A stretch of 64,000 bases of DNA. It comes from Mycolicibacterium palauense. Lineage in GTDB: Bacteria; Actinomycetota; Actinomycetes; Mycobacteriales; Mycobacteriaceae. The position numbers were made by a program, and so were the translations under genes. The notes below the pieces were generated by a model. The model saw only the letters and a program-made list of their open reading frames with translations, did not search any database and was not told the DNA's origin. Location: NCBI RefSeq assembly GCF_002592005.1, contig NZ_NVQF01000013.1, forward strand, positions 30,438-94,437, given 5' to 3'. Positions 9,272 through 18,346 of the stretch are shown in pieces; the first letter of the stretch is position 1; every line of letters starts with the position of its first letter.

Positions 9272-10948
9272 ATGTCAGCCTCCGACGAGCGGGCCCGCTC
9301 GCACCCCCGCAAACCGGTCATCCTCACCGTCGATGACGACCCCGCGGTGTCCCGCGCGGTGGCCCGCGACCTGCGTCGCCACTACGGCGAGAACTTCCGC
9401 ATCGTGCGCGCCGAATCCGGCCCGGACGCGCTGGAAACGCTCAACGAGCTCAAGCTGCGGGGCGAGACGGTCGCGGTCTTCGTCGCCGACTACCGGATGC
9501 CGCAGATGAGCGGGATCGAGTTCCTCGAAGAGGCGATGGACATCTTCCCGATGGCCCGCCGGGTGCTGCTGACCGCCTACGCCGACACCCACGCGGCCAT
9601 CGACGCGATCAACGTCGTGGACCTCGACCACTACCTCCTCAAGCCGTGGGATCCCCCGGAGGAGAAGCTCTACCCGGTGATCGACGCGCTGATCGACGCG
9701 TGGCGTGCCACCGGCGACCGGGCCATCCCGCACACCAAGATCATCGGGCACCCGTGGAATGCCCGGTCCTCGGAGGTGCGCGAGTTCCTGGCCCGCAACC
9801 GCCTCTTCTACACCTGGTTCCGCGCCGACGAGGCCAAGGGCCGCCAGCTGCTGGACGCCGCGGGGCTCGACGGGCTGACGCTTCCGGTGGTCATCACCGA
9901 GCAGGGCGAGACGCTGGTCGAACCGACCGACGCCGAGCTGGCGGCCACCCTGGGCCTGACCACCACCCCGGCCGAGGACTTCTATGACCTGGTGGTCATC
10001 GGCGGCGGCCCGGCGGGCCTGGCCGCCGCGGTCTACGGCGCCTCGGAGGGACTCAAGACCGTCCTGATCGAACGGACCGCCACCGGCGGGCAGGCCGGGC
10101 AGAGCTCCCGCATCGAGAACTACCTGGGCTTCCCCGACGGCCTGTCGGGCGCCCAGCTCGCCGAGCGGGCCCGTCGGCAGGCCGAGAAGTTCGACGCCGA
10201 GCTGATCACCGCGGCCGAGGCGGTCAGCCTGGAGGTCGACGGGTCGGCACGCACGGTGCACCTCTCCGACGGGCGCGCCATCGGGGCGCGGGCGGTGATC
10301 CTGGCCATGGGCGTCGAATACCGCCAGCTGCCCGCCGACGGCTGCGCCCCGCTGACCGGGGCCGGCGTCTACTACGGCGCGGCCGTCTCGGTGGCCACCG
10401 ACTGCGACGGTGACGACGTGTTCGTCGTCGGCGGCGCCAACTCCGCCGGCCAGGCCGCGATGTACCTCTCGCGGACGGCCAGGTCGGTGACCATCGTCAT
10501 CCGCCGCACCCTGGAGGACTCGATGTCCTACTACCTGATCCAGCAGATCAGGGCCAACGAGCGGATCAAGGAGATGCCGCACACCGTGGTCCACGCGGTC
10601 ACCGGCAATGGCCACCTGGAACGGATCTGCCTGGAGAACACCCAGACCGGTGCGCGCGAGGACCACGACTGCGGGCGGATGTTCATCTTCATCGGCGCCG
10701 AGCCCCGCACCGAGTGGCTCGACGGCGTCGTGGCCCGCGACGACAAGGGTTTCATCCTGTCCGGTCCGGACCTGCGCGAGGTCACCGGGTGGACCCTGGA
10801 CCGCCCGCCGCACCACCTGGAAACAAGTGTGCCGGGTGTTTTTGTTGCAGGAGACGTCCGGGCCGAGTCGGCCAAACGCGTCGCGGCGGCCGTCGGCGAA
10901 GGATCGATGGCGGTGATGCTGGTCCACCGGTATCTGGACGAGGCGTAA
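9272..10948 (+). CDS. Response regulator fused to a thioredoxin-reductase-like flavoprotein
   Basis: 558 residues from ATG 9272. Residues 15-135 are a receiver domain with acidic pocket D21-D23, phosphoacceptor D73 (VADYRMPQMSG) and K124. About 150-235 is a thioredoxin/glutaredoxin-like linker. From about 239 there is an FAD-binding motif (VVIGGGPAGLAAAVYG) and later a pyridine-nucleotide site (VFVVGGANSAGQAAMY). The redox CxxC expected just before that second site is absent: only one cysteine remains in SVATDCDGDD. It is therefore probably not a thioredoxin reductase but a redox- or NAD(P)H-sensing output module. The adjacent gene encodes a histidine kinase, its likely partner. A GTG at 9251 is an alternative start. 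Confidence 0.85.
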   Translation: MSASDERARSHPRKPVILTVDDDPAVSRAVARDLRRHYGENFRIVRAESGPDALETLNELKLRGETVAVFVADYRMPQMSGIEFLEEAMDIFPMARRVLLTAYADTHAAIDAINVVDLDHYLLKPWDPPEEKLYPVIDALIDAWRATGDRAIPHTKIIGHPWNARSSEVREFLARNRLFYTWFRADEAKGRQLLDAAGLDGLTLPVVITEQGETLVEPTDAELAATLGLTTTPAEDFYDLVVIGGGPAGLAAAVYGASEGLKTVLIERTATGGQAGQSSRIENYLGFPDGLSGAQLAERARRQAEKFDAELITAAEAVSLEVDGSARTVHLSDGRAIGARAVILAMGVEYRQLPADGCAPLTGAGVYYGAAVSVATDCDGDDVFVVGGANSAGQAAMYLSRTARSVTIVIRRTLEDSMSYYLIQQIRANERIKEMPHTVVHAVTGNGHLERICLENTQTGAREDHDCGRMFIFIGAEPRTEWLDGVVARDDKGFILSGPDLREVTGWTLDRPPHHLETSVPGVFVAGDVRAESAKRVAAAVGEGSMAVMLVHRYLDEA

Positions 10949-10997
10949 GCGCACCGGCGGAAGGCTCCGCCGGCGGACTTGAGGAGAGACAACAGTC

Positions 10998-12479
10998 ATG
11001 GGCGATACCTGCCTGGCCGACGAGCTGCGCACGCTGTTCCTGTTCGAACACCTCACCGACGCCCAGCTGGACATGCTGTGCGCCGACGGTCAGATCGAGA
11101 CCCTGGATCCGGGCCCGTTGTGCGTCGAGGGCGAGCCGGCCACCTGCTTCTACGTCCTCATCGACGGCGAGCTGGCGATGTCCAAGCGCTCCGGTGGCGT
11201 GGACATCCAGACCAACCGCACCTCCCAGCGCGGCGTGTACTGCGGCGCCTGGTCGGCTTACGTCCCCGGCGAGGAGCACGTCTACGAGGCCTCGGTGCGC
11301 CTGACCAAACCGTCGCGGATGTTCGTCCTGGACGCCAACGCCTTCGCCCACTTCATGCAGTCGCAGTTCCCGATGGCCGTGCACCTGCTGGAGGGACACA
11401 AGGTCGGCGGCCGGCGGCAGAGCCAGATCATCGGGCAGCGGGAGAAGCTACTCGCCCTGGGCACCATCACCGCCGGACTGACCCACCAGCTCAACAACCC
11501 GGCCGCGGCCACCGCGCGTGCGGTCGCCGATCTGCGCGAGGGGGTCGGCAAGATGCGCCACAAGCTGGCGATGCTCGCCGACGGCAAGTTCACCCCGCAG
11601 GCGCTGCACACGCTGGTGACCATCCAGGACGAGGTCGCCGAACGGGTTGCCAAGGCCCGCGACCAGGAGCTGTCGGCGCTGGAGACCTCCGACCGCGAGG
11701 ACCAGATCGGCGACTGGCTGGAGGACCACGGCATCCTCGGCGCCTGGGACTATGCGCCGACGTTCGTCGAGGCCGGTCTCGACATCGACTGGCTGGAACG
11801 GGTGTCGGCATCGGTGGACGACGTGGACGCCTCGGCGTCGCTGCAGAGCGCCATCGGCTGGCTGAAGTACACCATCGACACCGAGCTGCGGATGTCCGAG
11901 ATCGTCGAGGCCAGCAAGCGCATCTCGGCCCTGCTGGCCGGCGCCAAGCAGTACTCGCAGATGGACCGCGGCTCCTATCAGAGCGCCAACGTCCACGAAC
12001 TGCTGCGCAGCACCATCATGATGTTCGGCGACAAGCTCGGGAAGGACAAACCCATCTCCCTGGTCAAGGACATGGACAAGTCGCTGCCCGAATTGCTCTG
12101 CTACCCGGGCGATCTCAACCAGGTGTGGACGAACATCATCGACAATGCGCTGCAGGCGATGGACGGCCACGGCACGCTGACGGTTCGCACCATGCGCGAG
12201 AGCGACGACATGATCCGGGTGGAGATCTGCGACGACGGACCGGGAATCCCCGAGGAGATCATCGACCGCATCTTCACCCCGTTCTTCACCACCAAACCGT
12301 TCGGCGAGGGCACCGGCCTGGGCCTGGACCTGGCCTGGCGCATCGTGGTGGAAAAACACCACGGCAACATCTCCGTGCAGTCGCGACCGGGCGACACCCG
12401 GTTCATCGTGTGCCTGCCGCTGCAGGCCCCCGCGCCGGAGGCGCCCACCCCCACCGAACTGCCGGCCCGTTCGGACTGA
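10998..12479 (+). CDS. Sensor histidine kinase with N-terminal cyclic-nucleotide-binding-like domain
   Basis: 493 residues, no membrane segment, so a cytoplasmic kinase. Residues about 10-130 form a cNMP-binding/Crp-like beta-roll (FYVLIDGELAMSKRSGG). The H-box is at about 155-172 with the probable phosphoacceptor H163 (GLTHQLNNPAAA). The HATPase domain has the N-box (NIIDNALQAM, about 379-388), G1 (CDDGPGIPEE, about 411-420) and the F/G2 boxes (FFTTKPFGEGTGLGL). It starts 49 bp after the response-regulator/flavoprotein gene with a GAGGAGA ribosome binding site. The two probably form a two-component system responding to a nucleotide and to redox state; the ligand is unknown. Confidence 0.85.
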   Translation: MGDTCLADELRTLFLFEHLTDAQLDMLCADGQIETLDPGPLCVEGEPATCFYVLIDGELAMSKRSGGVDIQTNRTSQRGVYCGAWSAYVPGEEHVYEASVRLTKPSRMFVLDANAFAHFMQSQFPMAVHLLEGHKVGGRRQSQIIGQREKLLALGTITAGLTHQLNNPAAATARAVADLREGVGKMRHKLAMLADGKFTPQALHTLVTIQDEVAERVAKARDQELSALETSDREDQIGDWLEDHGILGAWDYAPTFVEAGLDIDWLERVSASVDDVDASASLQSAIGWLKYTIDTELRMSEIVEASKRISALLAGAKQYSQMDRGSYQSANVHELLRSTIMMFGDKLGKDKPISLVKDMDKSLPELLCYPGDLNQVWTNIIDNALQAMDGHGTLTVRTMRESDDMIRVEICDDGPGIPEEIIDRIFTPFFTTKPFGEGTGLGLDLAWRIVVEKHHGNISVQSRPGDTRFIVCLPLQAPAPEAPTPTELPARSD

Positions 12480-12516
12480 CCGGTCGCCCGCCAACCACGG
12501 GCACCGCAGCGGAATA

Positions 12517-12559
12517 GGGGCCCGTGCCGTGCCGGTTGCAGCGGGCATGCCCGGGCCCC
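12517..12559 (+). terminator. Hairpin after the histidine kinase gene
   Basis: GGGGCCCG (12517-12524) pairs with CGGGCCCC (12552-12559), and parts of the 27 nt between can pair further. No T-run. It is placed 38 bp after the kinase stop and 70 bp before the next gene on the same strand, so it probably separates two transcription units. Confidence 0.45.
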
Positions 12560-12629
12560 GAACAGCGGTCCCCGAACGGCCAACAGGACGAATCCGCCCG
12601 ACGACACCGCCCGACGAGAGGTAACCCCC

Positions 12630-13517
12630 GTGACCGAGAGCGCACCGAACACCGCACCCAAGCCCGACGCCGTCGAACTCAAGCCCGACCTCGGCGCCTA
12701 CGGCGTGTGGACCGGCGGCCCCGTCACACCCGAGCAGGCCGCCGAGATCGAGAAGCTGGGTTACGGCGCCATCTGGGTGGGCGGCTCCCCGCCGGCCGAC
12801 CTGACCTTCGTCGAACCCATCCTGGAGGCCACCGAAACCCTGACGCTGGCGACCGGAATCGTCAACATCTGGTCGGCCCCGGCCGACCAGGTCGCCGAGT
12901 CCTACCACCGCATCGAGGCCGCCCACCCGGGCCGGTTCCTGCTCGGCATCGGCGCCGGGCATCCCGAGCACACCCAGGAATACGTCAAGCCCTACGACGC
13001 ACTGGTGTCCTACCTGGACGCGCTGGACGCCGCGGGCGTGCCGACGAGCCGGCGGGTGGTGGCCGCGCTCGGACCCCGGGTGCTACGGCTGGCCCGCGAC
13101 CGCAGTGCCGGCGCCCACCCCTACCTGACCACGCCCGAACACACCGCCATGGCACGCGAGACGATCGGCAACAGCGTGTTCCTGGCGCCCGAACACAAGG
13201 TGGTGCTTTCCACCGACGCCGAGCGGGCCCGCGAACTGGGCCGCAAGACGGTGGAGTTCTACCTGGGGCTGTCCAACTACGTCAACAACTGGCGCCGCAT
13301 CGGCTTCACGGCCGCCGACGTCACCCCGCCCGGCAGCGACCGGCTGATCGACTCGGTGGTGGCCTACGGCACTCCCGCACAGATCGCCGAGCGCCTCGGC
13401 GAGCACCTGGCGGCCGGGGCCGACCACGTCACCGTTCAGGTGCTGGGTAGCCGCGAGGACCTGGTGCCGGCGCTGGCGGAGCTGGCCGGACCGCTGGGTC
13501 TCTCCGCCCGGGGCTGA
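12630..13517 (+). CDS. LLM-class F420-dependent oxidoreductase (Rv3463-like)
   Basis: 295 residues from GTG 12630 with an AGAGGTAA ribosome binding site. It looks like a bacterial-luciferase-like TIM barrel: LGYGAIWVGGSPPADLTFVE near the start, TLATGIVNIWSAPADQVAESYHRI, and GRFLLGIGAGHPEH. Members of this actinobacterial group generally use coenzyme F420 rather than FMN. In M. tuberculosis the same gene lies between infA and rmlB (Rv3463), and the order here agrees apart from the inserted NfeD, flotillin and two-component genes. The physiological substrate is not known to me. Confidence 0.85.
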   Translation: MTESAPNTAPKPDAVELKPDLGAYGVWTGGPVTPEQAAEIEKLGYGAIWVGGSPPADLTFVEPILEATETLTLATGIVNIWSAPADQVAESYHRIEAAHPGRFLLGIGAGHPEHTQEYVKPYDALVSYLDALDAAGVPTSRRVVAALGPRVLRLARDRSAGAHPYLTTPEHTAMARETIGNSVFLAPEHKVVLSTDAERARELGRKTVEFYLGLSNYVNNWRRIGFTAADVTPPGSDRLIDSVVAYGTPAQIAERLGEHLAAGADHVTVQVLGSREDLVPALAELAGPLGLSARG

Positions 13518-13543
13518 TCGCGACCGCCGCGCCGGCATCCGGC

Positions 13544-14551
<1,008 letters not shown>

Positions 14552-14560
14552 CGGGGCAAC

Positions 14561-15226
14561 ATGGGCTTTCGTGAACTGACGGTGCCCGGTGCGTGGGAAC
14601 TCACGCCCCGTCTGCACGGCGACGACCGCGGGACGTTCTTCGAGTGGTTCACCGAACACGAGTTCGCCCGGATGACCGGTCACCGGCTCGCGCTCGCCCA
14701 GGCCAACTGCTCGGTGTCCTCGGCGGGGGTGCTGCGGGGGCTGCACTTCAGCCGGCTCCCGCCCGGCCAGGCCAAATACGTCACCTGCGTGCGGGGGGCG
14801 GTCTTCGACGTCGTCGTCGACATCCGGGTCGGCTCGCCCACCTACGGCCGCTGGGATTCGGTGCTGCTCGACGACGTGGACCGCCGATCGGTCTACCTGG
14901 CCGAGGGGTTGGCGCACGGATTCCTGGCCCTGCAGGACGACTCCACGGTGATGTATCTGTGCTCGTCCGGCTACGCCCCCGACCGCGAGCACACCATCTC
15001 CCCCTTCGATCCGCAGATCGGCATCGAGTGGCCCGCCACGGTGTTCGGCGCGGCGACGGCGCTCTCCGAGCGCGACCGGGCCGCTCCCCCGTTGGCGGAC
15101 ATCCGCGCGGCGGGCCTGCTGCCGACCTGGGACGAGGCGCGTTCGTTCACCGAGCGGTTGCGTCAGAGCGCGACGAAATCGCCCGGCTTCCAGGACCCGT
15201 CGAACGCCGGCCCCTCGGGACCGTAG
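14561..15226 (+). CDS. rmlC: dTDP-4-dehydrorhamnose 3,5-epimerase
   Basis: Third step of dTDP-L-rhamnose synthesis. 221 residues, a cupin: FEWFTEHEFARMTGH, GVLRGLHFSRLPPGQAKYV with the catalytic histidine region, and LYLAEGLAHGFLAL-type strand (VYLAEGLAHGFLALQDD). It lies 9 bp behind rmlB. The last 64 bp overlap, antisense, the 3' end of the convergent DUF1254 gene, which may explain why the tail is longer than the typical 200-residue enzyme. Confidence 0.92.
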   Translation: MGFRELTVPGAWELTPRLHGDDRGTFFEWFTEHEFARMTGHRLALAQANCSVSSAGVLRGLHFSRLPPGQAKYVTCVRGAVFDVVVDIRVGSPTYGRWDSVLLDDVDRRSVYLAEGLAHGFLALQDDSTVMYLCSSGYAPDREHTISPFDPQIGIEWPATVFGAATALSERDRAAPPLADIRAAGLLPTWDEARSFTERLRQSATKSPGFQDPSNAGPSGP

Positions 15227-16587
15227 AGCCGCAGGTAGGCGAACCAGCCCTGGCCCGGGGTGGTCTGTATCCACCGGTCGGCGCCGGATTCCGGCGGCTC
15301 GGGGCCGAAGAACAGATCCACCGAATCACCGTCGAGATCGGCGAGTTCGAACTCCGACCGCAGCGCCGCGCGGTCCTGGGCGGTCCGGATCTGGCTGCGC
15401 GTCTCCGCGTCGTAGACCGTGACCGACCAGAACAGCGTGGCCGGGACCGGCAGCGGGACGGTGAGCCGGTAGCCGTTCTCGCCGCACAGGTAGTCGCCGC
15501 CCTGCTCGCGGCTGCCCAGCCAGTACAGCGAGCCCGCACCGGGGTCGCGGCGGAACATCGCCGGTGAGACGGCGATGGCCTGGAAGAACCACTTGTCGAT
15601 CGCGTGGGTGTCGCGGTAGCCCTCGGCGTCGAAGGTGCCGTTCTCGTGCCGCAGCGCCGCCCATTCCCACTGCCGGTCCGGCCAGACCTCCCGCTCGGGA
15701 CTCCGGTCGGCCAGCGACTCCACCCGCATCTGGGTGTTGGCGGTCTTGGCGGCCAGCTCCAGAATGCGCGTCATCCGCTCGTCGGGGGCGAACGGCCGGC
15801 CCCGGACGATCCCCAGTGCGGCCAGATCCCCGCAGGCGGAGCGGTACTCGGGCAGGCCCGGCTCGGAGTCGATCAGCGCATGTAGTGCCCGCCAGTACTC
15901 CAGGCCGGTCTCATAGGCCAGCGGTGTGGTGTCCTGGCCCTGCGCGGTCATCTCGAACCAGGCCGGATCCGACCAGTCCGGCCCGGGGTCAAGCGGGTAC
16001 ACCTTGACCGTGGTGAGTCGCTCCAGCGCGGCCGCCACGTCGGCGCCGGCGGGGATCACCCGGATCGCGGCGATCACCCGGTCCGAGGCGGCGACCCCGG
16101 TGTGGAAACCCTCGGGTGGGTCCGGTGAGTGGTCCGGCGGCAGCACCAGATGCCTGCCGCCCTCGCCGCCGTCGGGGCCGGGCAGTCCCATGTCCAGGAT
16201 CCAGTGCTGATGGATGTCGAAGACGGTGGCCACGAAGGGTCCGGGCGGGAGTTCGATGACCATCGGCCCGGCGCTCAGGTCCAGCAGCGCCACGCCGTAG
16301 GGGGTGTCGGCGTTGAGCGTGAAGCCGACGTGATGCGGGCGGGTCTGGAAGTATCCGAACACCTCGTTGGCCCGCCCGCCGGCCTTGGTGATCCCGTCGA
16401 AGATCGCCGCGCCGGAGACCGCGCGGTAGTACTGCCGGTATGTCTGCACGGCCCGGTTGAGATCGAGGGCCTCGTAGCCCAGGTCGACGGTCCGGGGTGC
16501 CGGGTACCCGCCCGGCAGTGGATCCCCGGCCCCGGCCGTTCTCCCGGGGGTCTCGGTGCCCTGGCTGCCCTCGGTGGTCTCGCTCAT
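15163..16587 (-). CDS. DUF1254/DUF1214 domain protein
   Basis: 474 residues from ATG 16587, chosen because of an AGGAGGGGGAG ribosome binding site 5-15 nt upstream. The longer open frame to 16728 has no family character. The N-terminal half shows a DUF1254-like pattern (YFQTRPHHVGFTLNADTPYGVALLDLSAGPMVIELPPG) and the C-terminal part a DUF1214-like one (LFWSVTVYDAETRSQIR, ending GNWAPFVAL-like). No signal peptide is visible. The function of this family is unknown; some members are linked to lipid or steroid utilisation. Its 3' end overlaps rmlC by 64 bp on the opposite strand. Confidence 0.8.
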   Translation of the reverse strand: MSETTEGSQGTETPGRTAGAGDPLPGGYPAPRTVDLGYEALDLNRAVQTYRQYYRAVSGAAIFDGITKAGGRANEVFGYFQTRPHHVGFTLNADTPYGVALLDLSAGPMVIELPPGPFVATVFDIHQHWILDMGLPGPDGGEGGRHLVLPPDHSPDPPEGFHTGVAASDRVIAAIRVIPAGADVAAALERLTTVKVYPLDPGPDWSDPAWFEMTAQGQDTTPLAYETGLEYWRALHALIDSEPGLPEYRSACGDLAALGIVRGRPFAPDERMTRILELAAKTANTQMRVESLADRSPEREVWPDRQWEWAALRHENGTFDAEGYRDTHAIDKWFFQAIAVSPAMFRRDPGAGSLYWLGSREQGGDYLCGENGYRLTVPLPVPATLFWSVTVYDAETRSQIRTAQDRAALRSEFELADLDGDSVDLFFGPEPPESGADRWIQTTPGQGWFAYLRLYGPEGPAFDGSWKPGDFVAL

Positions 16588-16711
16588 CTGCGGCTCCCCC
16601 TCCTGCTCAGGCACGACATTAAGACCTCGTCGGCGCCGAGGTGCGGAGGTTGGCGACCTGATCGGCAACTTTCTGGCGGTTTTCCCGGGGTTTCTCGGCG
16701 CGGGCGGAGCC

Positions 16712-16741
16712 TTGCCAAGGTGTGACACGACTTACTAGGAT
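16712..16741 (+). promoter_or_regulatory. Promoter of the mmsA operon
   Basis: TTGCCA (16712-16717) and TAGGAT (16736-16741) are separated by 18 bp, a good match to a mycobacterial SigA promoter. Predicted start near 16748, leaving a leader of about 65 nt before mmsA. Confidence 0.65.
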
Positions 16742-16749
16742 ATCCAAGT
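16734..16749. promoter_or_regulatory. Palindrome over the mmsA -10 element (candidate operator)
   Basis: ACTAGGATATCCAAGT is a 16-bp palindrome with one mismatched pair, centred on GATATC. It covers the -10 hexamer and start point, the usual place for a repressor. The regulator is unknown; the MarR gene at the other end of the cluster is one candidate. Confidence 0.45.
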
Positions 16750-16812
16750 ATCTTCGGTGTGGGCGCGCCCGCGCCCCAACTCCACCATCCGCTACGCCCC
16801 CGGGACACAAAG

Positions 16813-18333
16813 ATGACCACACAGATTCCCCACTTCATCGACGGCCACCGCAGCAACCTCGCGTCGACCCGCACCGCCGACGTGCTCAACCCCAGCACCG
16901 GCGAGGTGCAGGCCCAGGTCCTGTTGGCCTCGGCCGCCGACGTCGACACCGCGGTCGCCTCGGCCGTCGAGGCCCAGAAGGAATGGGCGGCCTTCAACCC
17001 GCAGCGCCGGGCCCGGGTGATGATGAAGTTCATCGACCTGGTCAACCAGAACAAGGACGAGCTGGCCGAGCTGCTGTCCATCGAGCACGGCAAGACCGTG
17101 CCGGATTCGCTCGGCGACATCCAGCGAGGCCTGGAGGTCATCGAGTTCGCCGTCGGCATTCCGCACCTGCTCAAGGGTGAGTTCACCGAGGGCGCCGGTC
17201 CCGGCATCGACGTCTACTCGCTCCGTCAGCCGCTGGGTGTGGTCGCCGGCATCACCCCGTTCAACTTCCCGGCGATGATCCCGCTGTGGAAGGCCGGACC
17301 GGCCCTGGCGTGCGGCAACGCCTTCATCCTCAAGCCCTCCGAGCGCGACCCCTCGGTGCCGGTGCGGCTGGCCGAGCTGTTCCTGGAGGCGGGCCTACCG
17401 CCGGGCGTCTTCCAGGTCGTGCAGGGCGACAAGGAGGCCGTCGACGCCATCCTGCACCACCCGGACGTCAAGGCCGTCGGGTTCGTGGGCAGCTCCGACA
17501 TCGCGCAGTACATCTACGCCACCTCCGCCGCCAACGGCAAGCGCTCGCAGTGCTTCGGCGGGGCCAAGAACCACATGATCATCATGCCCGACGCCGACCT
17601 CGACCAGGCCGTCGACGCGTTGATCGGCGCCGGTTACGGCAGCGCCGGCGAGCGCTGCATGGCCATCAGCGTCGCGGTGCCGGTCGGCGAGGAGACCGCG
17701 AACCGGCTGCGCGCGCGGCTGGTCGAGCGGATCAACAACCTGCGCGTCGGTCACAGCCTGGATCCCAAGGCCGACTACGGACCGCTGGTCACCGGCGCCG
17801 CGCTGAAGCGGGTGCACGACTACATCGACGCGGGGGTGGCCGCCGGCGCCGAGATCGTGGTCGACGGCCGGCAGAAGAGCAGCGACGAGCTGACCTTCGG
17901 TGACGCCAACCTCGAGGGCGGCTACTTCATCGGCCCCACCCTGTTCGACCACGTCACCACCGACATGTCGATCTACACCGACGAGATCTTCGGGCCGGTG
18001 CTGTGCATCGTGCGCGCCCACGACTACGAAGAGGCCCTGCGGCTGCCGTCCGAGCACGAATACGGCAACGGGGTCGCGGTGTTCACCCGCGACGGCGACA
18101 CCGCGCGTGACTTCGTCTCCCGCGTGCAGGTCGGCATGGTCGGCGTGAACGTGCCGATCCCGGTGCCGGTCTCCTACCACACCTTCGGCGGCTGGAAGCG
18201 GTCCGGCTTCGGTGACCTCAACCAGCACGGTCCGGCCTCGATCCAGTTCTACACCAAGGTCAAGACGATCACCGAGCGCTGGCCCTCGGGGATCAAGGAC
18301 GGCGCCGAGTTCGTCATCCCCACGATGAAGTGA
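16813..18333 (+). CDS. mmsA: CoA-acylating methylmalonate-semialdehyde dehydrogenase
   Basis: Oxidises methylmalonate semialdehyde to propionyl-CoA with loss of CO2, the end of valine and pyrimidine breakdown. 506 residues; typical ALDH fold with ITPFNFPAMIPLWK, the cofactor turn FVGSSDIAQYIY, and the catalytic cysteine in GSAGERCMAIS. The KNHMIIMPDAD segment with asparagine in place of the usual glutamate is characteristic of the CoA-dependent subgroup. First gene of mmsA - acyl-CoA dehydrogenase - mmsB, matching Rv0753c-Rv0751c. Confidence 0.94.
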   Translation: MTTQIPHFIDGHRSNLASTRTADVLNPSTGEVQAQVLLASAADVDTAVASAVEAQKEWAAFNPQRRARVMMKFIDLVNQNKDELAELLSIEHGKTVPDSLGDIQRGLEVIEFAVGIPHLLKGEFTEGAGPGIDVYSLRQPLGVVAGITPFNFPAMIPLWKAGPALACGNAFILKPSERDPSVPVRLAELFLEAGLPPGVFQVVQGDKEAVDAILHHPDVKAVGFVGSSDIAQYIYATSAANGKRSQCFGGAKNHMIIMPDADLDQAVDALIGAGYGSAGERCMAISVAVPVGEETANRLRARLVERINNLRVGHSLDPKADYGPLVTGAALKRVHDYIDAGVAAGAEIVVDGRQKSSDELTFGDANLEGGYFIGPTLFDHVTTDMSIYTDEIFGPVLCIVRAHDYEEALRLPSEHEYGNGVAVFTRDGDTARDFVSRVQVGMVGVNVPIPVPVSYHTFGGWKRSGFGDLNQHGPASIQFYTKVKTITERWPSGIKDGAEFVIPTMK

Positions 18334-18346
18334 GCTGAAACCACCG

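Noticed and set aside
9275..11074. 599-codon minus-strand ORF opposite the regulator-flavoprotein gene
   Set aside because: Shadow; the plus strand encodes clear receiver and FAD domains.
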